DNA of 64,000 bases from Mesorhizobium sp. M2A.F.Ca.ET.046.03.2.1 (GCF_003952425.1 NZ_CP034449.1:5258001-5322000), one strand, 5' to 3'; positions 1 to 9,051 are shown, counted from the stretch's first letter. A program made the numbers and translations. The notes: a model not told the origin generated them from the sequence alone.

Positions 1-51
1 GACCAGGGCGAAATCCGGGATCTCCAGATCTGTCTTGTTGATGTCCCTCAT
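1..51 (-). CDS. Polynucleotide kinase-phosphatase Pnkp (5' end only)
   Basis: Only the first 17 codons lie in the window, running off its left edge. The ATG overlaps the stop codon of the upstream hen1 gene in an ATGA arrangement, which is typical of translationally coupled genes. The visible peptide contains IPDFALV, the stretch that precedes the P-loop kinase motif in bacterial Pnkp proteins. Pnkp and Hen1 form a bacterial RNA repair pair: Pnkp heals and helps seal broken RNA ends, and Hen1 2'-O-methylates the repaired terminus. The call rests mainly on context and a few residues. Confidence 0.65.
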   Translation of the reverse strand, partial: MRDINKTDLEIPDFALV

Positions 52-1429
52 CGGGTGAACACCGCCATCTGTGTCGGCGCGCCGAAGCTGGGATCAACAT
101 CGCCGATGCCGCTGATCGCGGGGACATAGCTGTAGGTCTCCGCGATTTTGGCCGCCCAGGCTTCGAACTCGGCACGGCTCCACTCGAAGCGATGGTCGGG
201 GTGACGGAAGGCGCCTGCTTCCAGACCGCTGAAAAGCGCGTTGTGATCGGCGTTCGGCGTTGTCACAATCACCGTCTTCGGCGCGGCTTCGCCGAAGACG
301 ATCCGCTCGACCAGAGGCAGCCTGTCCTGGTCGAGTGCTCGATGACCTCGACCAATACAGCGACGTCGGCTTCGGCCCAGCGATTGTCGCGATAGGTCAG
401 CGAGCCATGCAGCAGCGTGACGCGCCCTTCCGGCGGGCCGCCGGCTTCATTCAGCCTCAATCGCCTTGCCGCCCACTCGAGCTCGCGGACCGCAGGGTCC
501 AAGCCGAACAGTTTTTGGACCCACCGCTCGCGCACCAGCCGGTCGAGCAGCTTGCCTTCGCCGCATCCCAGATCGGCGACAACCTTGCCGCCGCTCGCGC
601 GGATGGCCTCGACGACCGCGTCCAAGCGCCGGTCGTGCAGTCGGACTGGCGCCTCGAGCGTCTCCTCAGGGGAGCGGCGGGTTTCGGCTGGCGCCTCCGA
701 GGCCGTGGCTTCGGGGACGAGGCGCGCCAGGGCCGCCCGGGCCAAAACCGATCGGTTGCGCAAATAGCGGCGAGCGATCAGTTCCTTGGCCGGGTGGTGC
801 TCCAGCCATCCGGCACCCCTGGATAGCAGCTTGTCGACCTCGTCGTCGCCGACCCAGTAATGCTTGGCGTCGTCCATCACCGGAATGAGCACATAGAGGT
901 GGTTGAGCAGGTGGCTCAGCCGGCCGAGCCCCGACAATTTCAGATGGCCGTAGCGCAGCCCTCCGTTGCTGGCGCCGGCGGCCTCGATCGGGGTCAGGTC
1001 GACGGTCCAGCCCAGCGGCTCGAACAGCTGCCGCACCAACGCCTCGCCGCCGCGCAACGGCAAGGGCGCCACGACAGCCTCCAGCGGCAGATCGGTGTCG
1101 GCCAATTGCTGGCGTTCCTTGGAGATGCCGGTCATTGCCGTCCGGAGCATCTTGTTGAGCGCTACGGACAGGAAGGACGATGCTGCATAGGGCCGGTCGT
1201 TCACATACTGGTCGAGCAGCCCATCCGCCTGACCCTTGCCTCTGACCAGCCCGATCGGATCGACGTCGAGCAGGAGCGCTGCCTCGCAACGCTCGTCACT
1301 GGCCTCCGGATAGAACAGCCATGCCTTGCCGAAGGACAGCTCGGCCTCATGCAGGCGGTCCGGGTGCTTGTGCAGCAGGAAACCAAGATCCGTGGCTGGA
1401 CGATGCGTGGTGGCAATAGAGAAAAACAT
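48..1429 (-). pseudogene. hen1: hen1, 3' terminal RNA ribose 2'-O-methyltransferase, single-base frameshift
   Basis: The N-terminal part (STTHRPATDLG-like opening, LSFGKAWLFYPEAS) and the SAM-binding segment VVADLGCGEGKLLDRL match bacterial Hen1, which methylates the 2'-OH of RNA 3' ends during repair. The reading frame fails after VLVEVIEH near position 335. One extra base there would join it to the next frame, which carries VIVTTPNADHN and the expected C-terminus ending at 48. The restored length is about 460 aa, as usual for the bacterial family. I chose the ATG at 1429 because it begins the conserved sequence; a TTG two codons upstream is possible. The frameshift could be a real loss of function or a sequencing error. 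The gene is coupled to pnkp downstream. Confidence 0.8.
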
Positions 1430-1550
1430 GCACAAGCGATAACGCAGCCGATCGGAATAACCAATGGCGGCGGCAAGTTATTTCCATTCCTTTTCAGAGC
1501 AACTCGAAGTGTTGGTTACCTTCGACGCTGTCTTGCGAGTGCGAACTCGG

Positions 1551-2483
1551 TCAGAACGCGACCTTATCCCCGCCCTTGAGCTGCAGGATCTGCCGCGCTT
1601 CGTCGGGCGTGGCGATCGAGGCGCCGAGGCCTTCGATGATCTGGCGCACCTTGGTCACCTGCTCGGCGCTGGAGCGGGCGAGCTTGCCCTTGCCGATCCA
1701 CAGCGAGTCCTCCAGGCCGACCCGCACATTGCCGCCGAGCGCAATCGCCTGCGTGGCGATCGGCAGTTGATGGCGGCCGGCGCCCAGCACCGACCAGTGA
1801 TAGTCGTTGCCGAACAGGCGGTCGGCCGTGCGCTTCATGTGCGCGACGTCTTCCGGATGCGTGCCGATGCCGCCGAGGATGCCGAACACGCTCTGGACGA
1901 AGAACGGCGCCTTGACCAGGCCGCGCTCGACGAAATGCGCCAGCGTGTAGAGGTGGCCGATATCGTAGCATTCGATCTCGAAACGCGTGCCGTTGTCGGC
2001 GCAGGTTCGCAATATGTGCTCGATGTCGCCGAAAGTGTTGCGGAAGATGCGGTCGCGCGAGGATTCGAGATAGGGCCGCTCCCAATCATGCTCGAAGGTC
2101 TTGAACCGCTCCAGCATCGGGAACAGCGCGAAATTCATCGAGCCCATGTTGAGCGAGGCGACCTCGGGCGCAAAGACCTTCGCCGGCCTCACACGCTCCT
2201 CCACGCTCATCGTCGCGGCACCGCCGGTGGTGATGTTGACGACGCAGTTGGAGCGCTGCTTGATGACCTGCAGGAAAGGCGCGAAGGCCTCGGTCGATTG
2301 GTCGGGGCGGCCGTCCACCGGATTGCGCGCATGGAGATGGACGATCGCCGCACCCGCCTCGGCCGCCTCTATCGCAGCGGTGGCGATCTCTTCGGCCGTC
2401 ACCGGCAGATGCGGCGACATCGATGGCGTATGGATCGAGCCCGTGACCGCGCAGGTGATGATGATCTTGTTCCGGTTCGCCAC
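1551..2483 (-). CDS. BKACE family beta-keto acid cleavage enzyme (DUF849)
   Basis: This 310-aa protein has the family features of beta-keto acid cleavage enzymes, the group founded on 3-keto-5-aminohexanoate cleavage enzyme (Kce). They are TIM barrels that use zinc to condense a beta-keto acid with acetyl-CoA, giving acetoacetate and a new CoA ester. The zinc-ligand motif HLHAR is at residues 49-53, followed by NPVDGRPDQS and NITTGG. The substrate cannot be read from the sequence. It sits 36 bp downstream of two sugar-type ABC permease genes on the same strand and is probably cotranscribed with them. The imported compound might therefore be degraded through a keto-acid intermediate, but that is inference. 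Confidence 0.85.
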   Translation of the reverse strand: MANRNKIIITCAVTGSIHTPSMSPHLPVTAEEIATAAIEAAEAGAAIVHLHARNPVDGRPDQSTEAFAPFLQVIKQRSNCVVNITTGGAATMSVEERVRPAKVFAPEVASLNMGSMNFALFPMLERFKTFEHDWERPYLESSRDRIFRNTFGDIEHILRTCADNGTRFEIECYDIGHLYTLAHFVERGLVKAPFFVQSVFGILGGIGTHPEDVAHMKRTADRLFGNDYHWSVLGAGRHQLPIATQAIALGGNVRVGLEDSLWIGKGKLARSSAEQVTKVRQIIEGLGASIATPDEARQILQLKGGDKVAF

Positions 2484-2519
2484 TTTTGATGCCTCAATCT
2501 CTTCGCTCTTTGACCTCGC

Positions 2520-3350
2520 CTATTTGACCGCGCCTTGCGTGATGCCGGAAATGAACTGCTTCGACAGCACGATATAGAGCACGGTAATCGGCAGCGCCGC
2601 CAGTGTCAGCCCGGTGAACAGCACCCCCCAGTCGGTGGTGAATTCGCCGACGAACACGGTCAGCCCTTGCGGCAGTGTCTTCAAATTGTCGGAGGTGATC
2701 AGGACCAGCGGAAAGAAGAAGTCGTTCCAGATCGGCACCGCGTTCTGGATCGCCACGATGACCAGCGCCGGCCGCGCCAGCGGCAGCATGATCGACCACA
2801 TGATGCGAAGCTCGCTGGCGCCGTCCATGCGGGCGGATTCTTCCAGCTCGCGCGGCAGAGTGCGCAGGAAGCCGGTCATGATGAAGACGGCCGAAGGGAT
2901 GCCCATCGCCACATAGACCAGCACCAGCCCGAAATAGCTGTCGACGAGGCCGAGCGTGTCGAGCTGGATGAACAGCGGAATGATCGCCAGCTTCAGCGGC
3001 ACAGTCATGCCGCTCAGGAAGAACATCAGCACCAGCGAGCTCAGCCGGAACCGGTAGCGGGCGATGGCGTAGCCGGCGAGTGTGCTGAACATCAGGATCA
3101 GCGCGACCGAGGCGGCGGTGATGCCGACCGAGTTCGCCAGATAGCGGACGAAATTGGTCTCGGTCCAGACCTTCTCCAGATTGGCGGTCGAGAAATGCGT
3201 CGGCAGCGAAAGCGGCGAGGAAAAGATCTCGGCGTTGGTCTTGAACGACGAGGCCACCATGACGAACAGCGGATAGATCATGATGACGGCATTGACCGCC
3301 AGCAAGAGCTGGATGGCGCCGTTCCTGATCGTCTCGCCGCGATCCCTCAC
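2520..3350 (-). CDS. Carbohydrate ABC transporter permease, MalG/ThuG type
   Basis: This inner-membrane subunit of about 276 aa belongs to the CUT1 sugar ABC importers. Hydrophobic helices are spread along its length. The EAA loop that contacts the ATPase is visible as ELEESARMDGASELRIMWSI, followed by LPLARPALV. The start is a GTG at 3350 that overlaps the TGA of the upstream permease gene. A much longer open frame continues upstream of this GTG, but it is only the out-of-phase reading of the neighbouring permease. The gene works with the permease at 3347-4282 and the binding protein at 4284-5534. No ATPase gene is encoded in this locus. Confidence 0.9.
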   Translation of the reverse strand: MRDRGETIRNGAIQLLLAVNAVIMIYPLFVMVASSFKTNAEIFSSPLSLPTHFSTANLEKVWTETNFVRYLANSVGITAASVALILMFSTLAGYAIARYRFRLSSLVLMFFLSGMTVPLKLAIIPLFIQLDTLGLVDSYFGLVLVYVAMGIPSAVFIMTGFLRTLPRELEESARMDGASELRIMWSIMLPLARPALVIVAIQNAVPIWNDFFFPLVLITSDNLKTLPQGLTVFVGEFTTDWGVLFTGLTLAALPITVLYIVLSKQFISGITQGAVK

Positions 3351-4282
3351 TGCTCGATCTCGCGGCGGCGCAGGTAGCGCAGGGCGATTGCCGTGACGCC
3401 GGCGACGAAGATGAACATCAGAACCGCCAGCGCGCTGCCCTGGCCGAAATCCTGGATGCCGGTGGTCGTGCTGCCGAAGGCCGTGCGGTAAAAATAGAGG
3501 CCGAGCACGTCGGTCGAGCCGCCCGGCGAACCGGTCAGGCCGGCCATGACATAGGGGATCTCGAACCAGTTGAAGCTGCCGATGAAGGTCAGGATGGTGA
3601 CGATGGTGACGCTGGGCGCGATCAACGGCCAGACGATGTTGGTCATCAGCGCGTAGTCGCCGGCGCCGTCGAGGCGAGCGGCTTCCAGCACGTCCTTGCT
3701 GATGCGCTGCATACCGGCAAGCAGCACCAGCGTCGGGAAGCCCAGCCAGTGCCAGATGTTGGCGAAGAGGATGCTGCCGAGCGCGGTATTTTCGTTGCCG
3801 AGCCACGGAATGACGCCGATGCCGACCAGGCCGAGCAGCTGGTTCACCAGCCCGAACAGCGGATGCAGGAACAGCTTCCACAGAAAGCCGACGATCACCG
3901 CCGACAGCACCACCGGCAGGAAGACGATGACCTGATGGACGCGATGGCCCGGCAAGGCCTTGAGCAGCGCGAAGGCGATCAGAAAGGCGGTGCCGTTCTC
4001 GAAGACCATCAGCGCCAGGAAGGCGATGACATTGTGCTTGAACGCATTCCAGGTCCAGTCGCTATAGGGCTTTTCGAACAGGACTTGGCGGAAGTTTTCG
4101 AGCCCGATGAAGCCGGATGGCCTGAGCCCGTTGAACTCATAGAAGGCGAAGCGGAAGGCCGACAAAAGCGGCCATAGCACGAACAGCACCATGACCAGCA
4201 GCGCCGGCGTCAGCAGCGCGGCAATCCAGAGCGACCGGCGCCATGCAAAAGGTTTCGCTGTGTGGCGCCAGCCGTCTGCCAT
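3347..4282 (-). CDS. Carbohydrate ABC transporter permease, MalF/ThuF type
   Basis: This is the partner permease of about 311 aa. The N-terminal membrane segment is WIAALLTPALLVMVLFVLWP. The EAA loop region reads DVLEAARLDGAGDYALMTNI, followed by VWPLIAPS, the ATPase docking site. I place the start at the ATG at 4282 (MADGWRHT). It lies immediately behind the binding-protein stop, whereas the longer upstream frame would overlap that gene. Genes 5534 to 1551 run in one direction with overlaps or very short gaps, as expected of a single operon coding for binding protein, two permeases and an enzyme. Confidence 0.9.
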   Translation of the reverse strand: MADGWRHTAKPFAWRRSLWIAALLTPALLVMVLFVLWPLLSAFRFAFYEFNGLRPSGFIGLENFRQVLFEKPYSDWTWNAFKHNVIAFLALMVFENGTAFLIAFALLKALPGHRVHQVIVFLPVVLSAVIVGFLWKLFLHPLFGLVNQLLGLVGIGVIPWLGNENTALGSILFANIWHWLGFPTLVLLAGMQRISKDVLEAARLDGAGDYALMTNIVWPLIAPSVTIVTILTFIGSFNWFEIPYVMAGLTGSPGGSTDVLGLYFYRTAFGSTTTGIQDFGQGSALAVLMFIFVAGVTAIALRYLRRREIEQ

Positions 4283-4283
4283 C

Positions 4284-5534
4284 TCATTTGCCCTGGAACG
4301 GCTTGTACCATTTGGCGAGGCCGTCGGTGAGGTCGGCGGCAAGCTGGTCCGGCGTGATCGACCCCGACATCATCTTGGTGATGTCGCCCTGCAGCAATTC
4401 CGATGCCGTCGGCTTTTCGAAGCGGAAATAGACGACATTGATATGCGGCATCGCCGTCTCGTTCAACTTGGCGACGTGTGACAGAAGCTCGTCCTTGATG
4501 ACGACGCCCTTGATCGGCGAGATGTTGCCGAGAAGCGCCGAGAACTTGTCGCCGAACTCCTTGGTGCCCATCCAGTTGACCAGCTTGAGCGCCGCTTCCT
4601 TGTTGGCCGACTTCGAATTGACCGCGTAGCCGCCGTCGAAGAATTTCGTGACTTGCGGCGTGTCGCCGGCCTTGGCCAAAGGCGGGGCGACGAAGTCCAT
4701 GTTGATGGCGGGGTTCTGCGACCGGTAGGTGGCGATGTCGAAGCTGCCGCCGGCGAGCATCGCCGCCTTGCCGCTCAGGAACAGCTGGCCGGCCGTCTCA
4801 TAGTCGATGCCTTCGAAGCCGTCGGGCATATAGGGGCGCAGCTCGAGCAGCTTGCCGAGTGCCGCGACATAGCGCGGATCCTTGAAGGTGGTCTTGCCGC
4901 TGGTCAGGTCGCTGACGAAGTCGGGCCCAAGGAACGGGTTGGTGAAGATGGCCACGAACATTTCGTTGAACCAGCTGGTGCCCATGCCGTTAGCCAAAGG
5001 ATAGATGCCCTTCTCCTTCAGCGCCTTGCTGACGGTGATGAACTCGTCCCAGGTGGTCGGCGGCGTCAGCCCCGCCTTGGCGAAGACGTCCTTGTTGATG
5101 AACAGGCCAAGCGTCTGCGAGGCGAAGGGCAGCGAATAGACCTTCTTGTCGGCGCGGTAGGTGCCGGACACCAGCGCATCCGCCGGCTGGTTGGCGAGCG
5201 AGGGTACGGTCGCCATGTCGAGCGGCTCGAAATAGCCGGCCTTCACGAACTGCTCGAGCCAACCATAGGCGTGCGTGTGAATGACGTCGCCGCCCTTGCC
5301 GCCCGCCAATGCCGTCGAGACGATGGTCGGGTAGTTCTCGTCCGGGAAGGACTCGAACTTCACGTGGATGTCCGGGTTCGCCTTGGTGAAGTCGGCGAAG
5401 AGCTCGTTATAGGCGGCCTTGTCTTCCTGGCGCCAGGTCCAGAACGAGATGTCGGTCGCGTGCGCCAGACTTGTTGCAAATCCCCATGCGAAAGAGGCGG
5501 CCGCGAGGGCCAGGCCGATCCTTCTCCTGCTCAT
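4284..5534 (-). CDS. Carbohydrate ABC transporter substrate-binding protein (family 1)
   Basis: This 416-aa extracellular solute-binding protein starts with an arginine-rich signal peptide (MSRRRIGLALAAASFAWGF, cleavage likely after LAHA near residue 26). The mature part opens with DISFWTWRQEDKAAYNELF, and a PTTWDEF segment follows, both typical of sugar-binding proteins of the CUT1 class. It is the first gene of the minus-strand operon. It diverges from a BadF-type kinase gene across about 150 bp that hold a palindrome. An amino sugar is the likeliest ligand because of the kinase and SIS neighbours; the sequence does not prove it. Confidence 0.88.
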   Translation of the reverse strand: MSRRRIGLALAAASFAWGFATSLAHATDISFWTWRQEDKAAYNELFADFTKANPDIHVKFESFPDENYPTIVSTALAGGKGGDVIHTHAYGWLEQFVKAGYFEPLDMATVPSLANQPADALVSGTYRADKKVYSLPFASQTLGLFINKDVFAKAGLTPPTTWDEFITVSKALKEKGIYPLANGMGTSWFNEMFVAIFTNPFLGPDFVSDLTSGKTTFKDPRYVAALGKLLELRPYMPDGFEGIDYETAGQLFLSGKAAMLAGGSFDIATYRSQNPAINMDFVAPPLAKAGDTPQVTKFFDGGYAVNSKSANKEAALKLVNWMGTKEFGDKFSALLGNISPIKGVVIKDELLSHVAKLNETAMPHINVVYFRFEKPTASELLQGDITKMMSGSITPDQLAADLTDGLAKWYKPFQGK

Positions 5535-5610
5535 CTTCCTGATCTCCCATTCAGCGCTTCATGCGCTTCGACGGGGTTGATCAAATCATAGTTCTTGCCG
5601 TCTGGAAAGA

Positions 5611-5633
5611 TAGTTTGTAAAGTTTCCTAACTA
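5611..5633. promoter_or_regulatory. Candidate ROK operator between the transport and kinase genes
   Basis: The half-sites TAGTTTGTAAA and TTTCCTAACTA flank a central G and match as an inverted repeat at 9 of 11 positions. AT-rich palindromes of this kind with a TTTAC/GTAAA core are known for ROK-family (NagC/Mlc-like) repressors. The site lies in the divergent promoter region between the binding-protein gene (start 5534) and the kinase gene (start 5685), where a repressor could control both directions. The linked ROK gene at 7798 is the natural candidate regulator. Confidence 0.5.
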
Positions 5634-5684
5634 ACGTGGTTGCAGTGTTCGCGCGAAGCTTGGGCGGCGCGGCTGGCGAAGGGA

Positions 5685-6602
5685 ATGTGCGTGGATCGGA
5701 ACCTGCTGGTGGGCGTGGACATAGGCGGCACCAAGACGCGCATCATGGGGCGTCGCGGCGACACCGTGTTGTTCGACAAGACGGTTATCACCGACGAATG
5801 GCGGATCCGCCAGATGGAGGCCGATGCGGCGAAGCTGTCGGCCATCGCCATGGATCTTTGCGGCGGTTCAGCGCCTGCCGCGGTTGCGGTCGGCGCGCAT
5901 GGCTGCGATACCGACGAGCAGTGCCGGCGCTTCCAAGCGCTGCTGTCGGCCAATCTGAAAACCAGCGTGCAGGTGGTCAACGATGCCGAGCTGATGGTGC
6001 CTGCCGCCGGCTTTGTCGAAGGCATCGGCGTTGTGGCCGGAACCGGTTCGATCGCGGTCGCGCGCACGGCCGAGGGCAAGATGCTTGCCGCCGGCGGCTG
6101 GGGCTGGATCCTGGGCGATGAAGGAAGCGCGGCGGCGCTGGTGCGCGAGGCCGCCAAGGCGATCCGCCGCGCTCTCGATCGCGGCCAGGAGGGCGATCCG
6201 CTGATTGCGATGCTTATGCGCGAGATCGGAACCGACGACCAGACCAAGCTCGGCATCTTGCTCAACGAGACACGCGGCGCCGCTGCCTGGGGCCGCTATG
6301 CCAACGCTGTCTTCGATGCCGCGAACGCCGGTTCGCCGCTCGCTTCGCGCGTCATCGAGGAAGGCGGGGAGGGGCTCGCGGCGCTTGTGCAACTGCTGAT
6401 CGAACGCGGCGCCGATCCGTCGCTGGTCGTCGCCGGCGGCGGCGTCATTGCCGAGCAGCCGATGCTGTTGGAAGCTTTCGTCAAGGCGATGGCGTCCGTG
6501 TCGCCGGCAAGCCGCGTGGTCCTGCTGCGCGAGCCGCCGGTGATCGGCGCGGTGGCTTTGGCCGGACGTCTATTCGCGGGCAAGAAGCGTGGCGACGGCT
6601 GA
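5685..6602 (+). CDS. BadF/BadG/BcrA/BcrD-type N-acetylglucosamine or glucosamine kinase
   Basis: This protein of about 305 aa carries the ASKHA phosphate-1 motif GVDIGGTKTR near the N-terminus. The phosphate-2 region is VVAGTGSIAVAR, followed by GGWGWILGDEGS, a signature of the eukaryotic-type N-acetylglucosamine kinase and glucosamine kinase group. It probably phosphorylates an imported amino sugar at O6 in the cytoplasm. I chose the ATG at 5685, preceded by GAAGGG. Downstream, after 22 bp, comes a SIS-domain protein that would act on the sugar phosphate. It is transcribed divergently from the ABC transporter genes. Confidence 0.82.
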   Translation: MCVDRNLLVGVDIGGTKTRIMGRRGDTVLFDKTVITDEWRIRQMEADAAKLSAIAMDLCGGSAPAAVAVGAHGCDTDEQCRRFQALLSANLKTSVQVVNDAELMVPAAGFVEGIGVVAGTGSIAVARTAEGKMLAAGGWGWILGDEGSAAALVREAAKAIRRALDRGQEGDPLIAMLMREIGTDDQTKLGILLNETRGAAAWGRYANAVFDAANAGSPLASRVIEEGGEGLAALVQLLIERGADPSLVVAGGGVIAEQPMLLEAFVKAMASVSPASRVVLLREPPVIGAVALAGRLFAGKKRGDG

Positions 6603-6624
6603 GGGCGGATCGAGGAGCATTGAC

Positions 6625-7644
6625 ATGAAGCGTATCGGTTACCGCCCCGCGGTGTTGCGCCAGGCCGAAAGCCTGGAAATCGGAAGGCAGGCCGTGGCAA
6701 GGGCGCTCGACACGGTCGACCTGTCTGGCTTTGCCGACGGCACGATCGGCTTTGCCGGCATTGGCGCCAGCTATCAGGCGGCCCTCGCGGGCGCCTTCTA
6801 TCTGCGCCAGTTCGGTCGGCGGGGTTTCGCCTTCGTGCCGACCGAACTCTATGGCCGGACGGATGCGGCGGCGGATGCCTTTGTCGCCCTGTCGGCCTCC
6901 GGCCAGAGCCGCGAAATCGCCGATGTGATGCGGGAGGCGAAGGCCTATCCGCGCCTCGCCATCTGCCGCGGCGCCGACAATCCGCTGGCCGACATCACCG
7001 GCGCGGTGATCGCCATGGCATCGGGCGCCGACAATGGCGCCAGTTCGACCGGCTACACCGGAACTCTGCTCGCGCTCGGCATGCTGGTCGACAAGATCGC
7101 CGGCGGCTCCTTCGACTGGGCGCAACTGCCGGAGGCGGTCGAGCGGCTGTTGGCCGATGGTTGGGAGAGCACCGGTCGGGCGGCAAGGCTGCTTGGCGGT
7201 CGCGCCGCCATCGACATCGTGGGTGCCGGCATTGGCTTTGCCAATGCGGGCGAGGCAGCGATGCTGATTCGCGAGGCGGTCCGGATTCCCGCCTCCGGCT
7301 GGGACACGCTGAACTATCTGCATGGCCCGATGGAATCGCAGGACGCCGCCACCGGCCTGATCGCCTTTGGCGAGGACCGCGAGGTCAAGATCGCGCAGGA
7401 CGTCGCCGGCTTCGGCTGCCCCTCGGCGCTGATCACGCAACGGACCGATATCGCTGCCAGGGAGAAGCTCGCCGTGATCGTTATCCCGGCGCTGGGCAAT
7501 GCGATCGCGGACGGCATCCTGGAGATCGTTGCGCTGCAGATGGTCGTCGCGAACATGCAGGACGCGGCCGGATTGACCGACATTACCTTCCGCTACCGGC
7601 AAACCGATACCAAGCTCAAGCCCTGGTCGCCGACGGCGCTTTAG
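6625..7644 (+). CDS. SIS-domain sugar-phosphate isomerase/deaminase (GlmS C-domain/AgaS-like)
   Basis: This 339-aa protein has two SIS modules. The sugar-phosphate site of the first is visible as ALSASGQSREIADV, and the second begins around IDIVGAGIGFANAGEAA. Proteins of this design next to amino-sugar kinases are usually glucosamine-6-phosphate deaminases of the NagB-II type, or related ketose/aldose isomerases. The GPMESQD segment resembles the GP(M/I)E loop that ends the family's second site. The start is the ATG at 6625 behind GAGGAGC. It is probably cotranscribed with the kinase 22 bp upstream. Exact chemistry is inferred. Confidence 0.8.
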   Translation: MKRIGYRPAVLRQAESLEIGRQAVARALDTVDLSGFADGTIGFAGIGASYQAALAGAFYLRQFGRRGFAFVPTELYGRTDAAADAFVALSASGQSREIADVMREAKAYPRLAICRGADNPLADITGAVIAMASGADNGASSTGYTGTLLALGMLVDKIAGGSFDWAQLPEAVERLLADGWESTGRAARLLGGRAAIDIVGAGIGFANAGEAAMLIREAVRIPASGWDTLNYLHGPMESQDAATGLIAFGEDREVKIAQDVAGFGCPSALITQRTDIAAREKLAVIVIPALGNAIADGILEIVALQMVVANMQDAAGLTDITFRYRQTDTKLKPWSPTAL

Positions 7645-7797
7645 TTCTTCGGGACGCCAAGCTTGTTCGCTCAGTAGGGCGCATTCGCGCAATCCGCCGA
7701 AACGCAGCACAATGGTAATGGTCGCGGTTGATTCGTGATATGCGAGCCGGCGCGATCGGCCGAGCGCCGAGAGGATGAAGGCGGAACAACGTCGCAG

Positions 7798-8973
7798 ATG
7801 GCTCCATCCGAAATCCCCAGCCTGACGGAAAGCGCCCGCGCCGTGCTGCGCCTGCTGGCCTCGCAGGGGCCAGTGACCCGGCCGAAGCTCGGCTCGATGC
7901 TGGAACTCTCCAAGCCGACCATGTCGGCCGCCGTTTCCGAGCTCAGCGCGCTTGGCCTTGTCTCGTCGCGTGGGACGGAACGCGGCGCCATCGGGCGGAC
8001 CGCCACCATCTATGGCATCGGCCCAGGCGCCGGCTATGTGATCGGCATCGATGTCGGCGCGGCACAGGTGCGCGCCGTCGCCTATTCGATGGATGCCCAG
8101 CCCCTGGCGACGGTGGAAGAGAGCATTCCGGACGGAGCGACCGTCGACGAGACCGGGGCGTTCATTCTTGCGGTAGCCAAATCGATCCCGGCCAAGGTCG
8201 GCAAGGCTTTTCGCACCTTACGCAGCATCGCGGTTGCGGTGCCGCGCATCGTCTCGCACAGCCGCCTCGGCAATGGCCAGGGCAACGGCCCGGACGCGGT
8301 GCTCCACGCCCTTCGCCGCAAGATCGATGTGCCGATTATCCTCGAAAACAACGTCAACTGCGCGGCGATCGCCGAAAGGCATTTCGGCGCCGCGCAGGGT
8401 CACGAGACCTTTGCCTTCCTGCAGGTCGGCGTTCGCGTCGGCCTGGGCCTGATCAATGAAGGCCGGCTTTATCGCGGCGCCGGCGGCGCTGCCGGCGAAG
8501 TCGGCCGCATGCCGTTTCCGTGGTCGGCCAGCGAAGTGCCTTTTCGCGAGGGGCTTGAGCACTATCTCGGCTCGCGGGCGCTTGTCGAGCGCAGCCGACA
8601 GACCTGGCCGGCGGAAGAGGGGACCCCGCCGAATTCGGCCAAGGAATTGTTCGCGCTGGCACTGGCGGGGTCGCGGCCGGCCGCCGAGGCTGTCTCGCGC
8701 CATGCCGCCGATATCGGCCGGCTCGCGGCCGGCTGCATCGGCATGCTCGACCCGGGCCTGATCGTGCTTGGCGGCGGCGTCGGCCGCAACGCGTTGATGA
8801 CGGCGGAGGTCGAGCGGGTGGCCGGCGAATTGGCCTGGCCGACGCCAATCGCGGTCAGCACGCTGGAAGATGTCGGAACTGCGCTCGGCGCCATGAAGCT
8901 GGCGCTGGATTACAGCCTTGGGCTGATCTTGCGCGAGGACCGCCATCCGGCCGTGGTGCTGCCGCCGCTGTAG
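7798..8973 (+). CDS. ROK family transcriptional regulator
   Basis: The protein has about 391 aa. An N-terminal winged helix (residues about 10-65, LLASQGPVTRPKLGSMLELSKPT) is followed by a ROK sugar-kinase-like domain with the GIDVGAAQVRAV phosphate motif and GGGVGRN near the C-terminus. It probably represses the adjacent transport and kinase genes and responds to a sugar. The usual zinc site of the family (a CxCGxxGC cluster behind GE.GH) is absent: here the GEVGRM segment runs into FPWSASEVPFREGLEHYLG without cysteines. The ATG at 7798 is my choice; a GTG at 7735 would add 21 residues. A hairpin terminator follows. Confidence 0.88.
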   Translation: MAPSEIPSLTESARAVLRLLASQGPVTRPKLGSMLELSKPTMSAAVSELSALGLVSSRGTERGAIGRTATIYGIGPGAGYVIGIDVGAAQVRAVAYSMDAQPLATVEESIPDGATVDETGAFILAVAKSIPAKVGKAFRTLRSIAVAVPRIVSHSRLGNGQGNGPDAVLHALRRKIDVPIILENNVNCAAIAERHFGAAQGHETFAFLQVGVRVGLGLINEGRLYRGAGGAAGEVGRMPFPWSASEVPFREGLEHYLGSRALVERSRQTWPAEEGTPPNSAKELFALALAGSRPAAEAVSRHAADIGRLAAGCIGMLDPGLIVLGGGVGRNALMTAEVERVAGELAWPTPIAVSTLEDVGTALGAMKLALDYSLGLILREDRHPAVVLPPL

Positions 8974-8999
8974 GGTGGCCGGCTACCGGCGAAATGCAG

Positions 9000-9033
9000 A
9001 AAGAGGCAGGCGCTGGCGGGCGCCTGCCTCTTT
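9000..9033. terminator. Bidirectional hairpin terminator between the ROK gene and azoR
   Basis: A 14-bp perfect stem (AAGAGGCAGGCGC at 9001-9013 against 9020-9032, plus the flanking A/T pair) closes a 6-base loop, with A and T runs on the outer sides. It lies between two convergent genes and can serve both. Confidence 0.75.
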
Positions 9034-9051
9034 CATCTCCAGCATAGGTGA

